Assembly: GCA_021442155.1 (NCBI GenBank)
Contig: CM038222.1
Location: 52,879,661-52,943,660, forward strand
Reading direction: 5' to 3'
Length of the DNA: 64,000 nucleotides
From: Cymbidium sinense
Taxonomy: Eukaryota > Streptophyta > Magnoliopsida > Asparagales > Orchidaceae
The notes under the pieces are model-generated. The model was not told the DNA's origin, did not search any database, and saw only the letters and a list, made by a program, of their open reading frames with translations. The translations under genes were made by a program, and so were the position numbers. Positions 59,968-64,000 of this stretch are shown piece after piece. Each line of letters begins with the position of its first letter. The first letter of the stretch is position 1.

Positions 59968-62900
59968 TGTTGATCTCACTTTTGGAGTGAGGATTTAATC
60001 TTCCATCTTAGATTTTGGAGTCTTCTAGACATTAAGTCTTCTTGAGTCATAATACACTTCTATCAATTAGGTAAACACTTTAAACCTAGAGACTTAGAAG
60101 GGTTAACCATAAGATTAGGTTGTGCCTTGATTAGGATGATCTACCTAACCCATGACTCGAACCCTATGCTCACAATCTTAAACCATAACCAAATTCAATT
60201 CATGTCAAACCCAAATCCAAATCCAGATTAAATAATTAAAATTTATAATCAAATCCAAACTCAAAATCTCCTAAGCCCTATGATTTTATCTTATGGACCT
60301 AGCCAATTGACCTTCAAATCATTTCAAATTCAATTGATTTTCTCATGAGTCAATCATATCTTTAATCATTTTCATAAATATAAATAAAATATACATTCAA
60401 ATCATCAAAACTAAATCAAACTAAATCAAATTCTTCTCCAAGTCCTATGACCCTACCCTATGGACCTAGCCAAATTCTTCTAATCTAAACATCAAATTCA
60501 ATTAATTTTCTCATAAATAAATCATAACTTCAATCATGTTCACAAAAATAAATGAAACTTACAATCATCAAGCCAAACTAAAATCAAATCAAGTCAAACC
60601 TAACCTATCCCCTTTGACTAGAAATATTTAAATAAACCAAACCCCATTTGAACCTAAATCCATTGCAATTGAATTTATAAATCAGTCCTAAACTCATATA
60701 TAAACTCAACTAAACTCAACTCAACTAAACACAACTCAACTAAGCCCAATTGGTCCACTTGACCCAAAGTGACCAATTTGACATATTTGAACCAAGTTTT
60801 AATCTAACCCAAATTGGATTGAATCAACTTAACAAAATCTTTTATGATGATTGTTGATCTCCTTAAGATGATCAATTGTTATAAATGAGGTCAAACCAAG
60901 TCAACTTGGTCATTTGACCAAGTCAACCCTCTTAACCCATATGAACCTAAACTAGCCAAATCTCAACCCAAGCCAAATTGGTGAAACCATTGATTACCAA
61001 CCTATGATCAATGATTGAATATGACTTGACCATCAATTGAGCCAAACCTAACCCAATTGGCCCTTTGACTCACTTTGAGCCAATTTGACCTAAAAGACTA
61101 AATTGGGTCAAATCATGATCTAACCTAGATTGATTGCAACCAATGGCTCAAGATCATTCCAAATTGATTATTGAACTTGATCAAAGCATTAATTGGACCC
61201 AGTTTGACCAAATTGGTCAACCTAGCCCATTTAGCCCTAAGTTAAAATCAAATCCAAATTGATTCAAACCAAAGGCTACAATCATTTTCAATTAACCAAT
61301 TGAACATGAATCAACCCCTAACCCAAGCCAATTTGGCCAATTTGGTCAATTTGGTCAACATTTGGCCTAAATGAATCCAAATGAACCAAAATCAAACCTA
61401 AGCCAAATTGATACAAACCAATTGAACCAAAATACTTATCATCATTTGAACTTGACAAGCTTTGGTTTGACCCAATTTGACCAATTGGTCAACCTAACCC
61501 AGCTTAATTTGACCTATAAGGGTCAAATTGAGCCAAACCCACTTGAACCAAGCTAAGACCAATTGGAACCTGATCCAACCTAACCGAAACCCACCTAGGG
61601 TCAGCCCAACCCAAATTGGGTTTAACTCAATGCAAATACCCCTTAGATTCTCCTCCACACATGGGATTTTGCCTAAATTGGCAAAGTCCACTCTCCTTTC
61701 TCACCTTAGCAGCCATCAAGCACAGCAAAGAGGGTCTAACTTACTCACCTAGACTAACCCATGTGGTCTAGGTGGCCTTGGACCAAAGGGAGGTGAGACC
61801 TCCCTCACAAGCTGAACCCTATGGATCCCAAACTTGAGGGAGCTACCTTGAGCCACCCACCAGAGCTTCCACCAACCCATTTGAGCCACCTAGGATCAGT
61901 CATGACCACTCTGACGCCCTGACAATGGCTCACCGACCAAAATTGAGGGAACAATCTCATCCATCCGATCTAAGGGAGGGCGGATATACCCCCCTCATTT
62001 CAATTTGAAATCTACACACACACCTTCAGAAACCCCATAGAGCCCATTTTGAAACTCCTAGAGTTTCACCAAAGCATTCCAAGCCATCCCAAGCTCAAAT
62101 TCTACTATTCTGAAATAGGCCATCCATCTTCCAATCCAAACTCCACCAATACTCAACTAAATCCAAATTTCTCTTACCCACATGTCCCCACACACCTCGA
62201 GCAGAGCATCACTTCCTAACATTTTCGACCACCGCAGGTGTGAGTTTGATCAACATCGAGCTCCAAATTGATGGATCTTGGTCCACTGAGAGAATAAGAG
62301 GAAATTTGCATGAGTGTTGCTCAACAGGGCTTCATCTCTACTAGATGAAGCTTCCTCAATTGAATTCTCTGCCGGTCTTGAGCTCCGGTGAGGTAATTCC
62401 ATTAAAATTGAGATTTGGCAATTTTTGTTAGAGCTTTGTTATAAAAATGTGAATGTCGCATGATCCTGACCGTTGGATCCCCTCAAATTCTTCATGCAAA
62501 GGTGTGGGATCAATCTTCGATCGACCTGAGGTCAGGTGAGCTTGGATCGAGAGATGAAAGGTGGACAGTGTCTGTCTCTCATTACTCAGGAGATGATTGA
62601 TCATGCACTCGTCTGTTCTACATGATTGGAATAGACGATCATGATTAAATTCATTATATTATCTGATTAAATCTTGTTAAAATCATAGCATTAATCCTGG
62701 CAATCTGATCTTTGATCAGACGATAGATGAGAAAGCACATTTTCCATTGCCACATAAGCGCCATGTCAGATGACTTTAAGCAGCAATCTCGCAGTGCTAT
62801 GTGGAAAGCATGTCATGTCAGCGGTCCATGCTGACCGGATTAGGCTTAAATTTGGGCTAATTAATTATTTTTAATGGATAAAACTTCCAAAATTTATAAT

Positions 62901-63503
62901 AAATTATAGAAAAATCAAAAAATGCACATAAATATTCATTTTAAAGGTATTTTAGAGGAGAATCATTTAAAATTAATTCTAATTTATTTTGAATAATAAT
63001 TAATACTTACTTTAAGTTTAATTACAAACTTAATTAAATTAATTACCCCTTAATTATTGAAGTAATTAATTATAAACTTTTGAGTTTGTTTAATGGGATG
63101 ACCTCTGCCTCCCATAATTTTCTTGGGATTTATTGCTTAGGTAATTAGGAGAATTGCTCATGTAAGCCTTAATTACTCTCTTTATTAATTAAGGATTATT
63201 TAGCCCCCTAATCAGTAACCACATTAATTAATTTGGCATGTTAATCACTAAGGAACAGTGAGTGGGCATGGGAAATTAGATGGGACTTCTTTCCTAATAT
63301 TTTTCCTAAGTTCATGTCTTTAAAGAAAAAAAAAATTAATTATGAGATTATTTAGGTTTAATTAATTAAAAAATTAATCAAAATTAAATCATAATCACAT
63401 CAGATCCAAATTAATGAAATCATGGGCATATCTTTAGGTGTTTAATAACCTAAAAGGTATTTAGGAAATTATGGTTAACCTATGTGGAAAACCATACGAG
63501 TAT
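59968..63503 (+). repeat. Long LTR copy E, 3' LTR of element 2, interrupted
   Basis: It starts TGTTGATCTCACTTTTGGAG. The TTGACC-rich zone (60720-61540), GGGAGGTGAGACCTCCC (61789 on), the CpG-containing block (62450-62620) and TTAATTAA-rich DNA follow in LTR order. It is cut at 63504, corresponding to about 49770 of copy D. Its first 180 bases differ from copy D at roughly one base in five by eye. Confidence 0.8.
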
Positions 63504-64000
63504 TGTTGACATCACTTTTGGAGTGAGTCTTCAATCTACTCTTCTTAGACCTAGCAGTCTCTAGACACTAAGAATTTCTTAATCATAAGTCACTTCTAGT
63601 GATTAGGTGAACATGTAACCTAAGTCTAGAGATTTAGAAGGGTTAATCATAGGATTAGGTTGTGTCTTAGGACTTAGAAAGATTCATCTACCTTATAGTC
63701 TAAACTCAATCCATGTTCACCTTCTTAAGCCATAACCAAGCCTAAAATTAAATTCAAATACCAAATCCAAATCCAAATCCAAATTTTAAGCCAAATGATT
63801 GAAGCTCACGATCAAATCCAAATTCAAAATCAACCTAAGCCCTATGATTTTATCTTATTGACTTAGTCTTAGCCAAATTCAAGTCAATCCAAACTCAAGT
63901 GATTTTCTTAAATATCAATTCAACCCTTTAATCAATCTATCAAACTTACAACCAAACTTGATTCCAAATCTAATTTGCTAAAATTCATAATCATACCAAA
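63504..64000 (+). repeat. Start of LTR copy F, nested in copy E
   Basis: TGTTGACATCACTTTTGGAG opens a new LTR start in the middle of copy E. The following 'gagatttagaagggttaat' and 'ttcttaagccataaccaagcc' stretches match 46595 and 46690 of copy D. It continues past the window. Confidence 0.85.

Noticed and set aside
1..64000. tRNA, rRNA or small RNA genes
   Set aside because: I saw no cloverleaf with A and B boxes and no rRNA-like stretch. The tRNA-like word at 33911 is the PBS. A tRNAscan-SE and Infernal run would settle this.

Overview
This window is repeat-dense plant nuclear DNA with no intact host gene. The plant origin rests on TTTAGGG-type telomere-like arrays, a Ty3/gypsy element of the Tat/Ogre kind, a plant L1-type LINE that carries an RNase H domain, and fragments of a plant glycine-rich RNA-binding protein (GRP7-type) gene. 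The DNA is AT-rich and CpG-poor outside a few blocks. The repeat copies differ from one another by roughly a fifth of their bases by eye, so they are old. A large, slowly purged genome fits. I cannot name the species.

Layout. 1-5595 is the 3' three quarters of a very long LTR (copy A). 5596-18975 is a separate domain: three minus-strand copies of the last exon of a GRP gene, each followed by TTTAGGG-like DNA in the intron position, with LINE DNA inserted in those arrays (two minus-strand 3' fragments and one nearly complete plus-strand element at 11433-17172). From 18976 to the end the window is a nest of one LTR retrotransposon family. Its LTR runs from TGTTGAC to AACACCACA and is 7.3 to 7.7 kb long in the two complete copies (C, 33938-41635 minus; D, 46476-53774 plus).

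The order of insertion can be read. Element 1 (plus) has 5' LTR copy B at 19399-26088 and continues inside at 41636-46475 (leader, ORF1, gag, protease). A minus-strand element (26089-41635: LTR fragment, gag-protease interior, ORF1, leader, PBS, 5' LTR copy C) interrupts it. Element 2 (plus) cuts element 1 after the protease. It has 5' LTR copy D, an interior deleted from the PBS to the protease, then RT, integrase, a long 3' untranslated region with tandem repeats, and 3' LTR copy E (59968-63503). A further LTR (copy F, from 63504) interrupts copy E and leaves the window.

The coding parts show the element order ORF1, gag, protease, RT, RNase H remnant, integrase. All are broken by stops, frameshifts and catalytic changes. 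The most unusual structure is a series of about ten hairpins in the leader between PBS and ORF1. Their stems change in compensating pairs while the loop stays nearly constant, and four more occur in the second leader copy.
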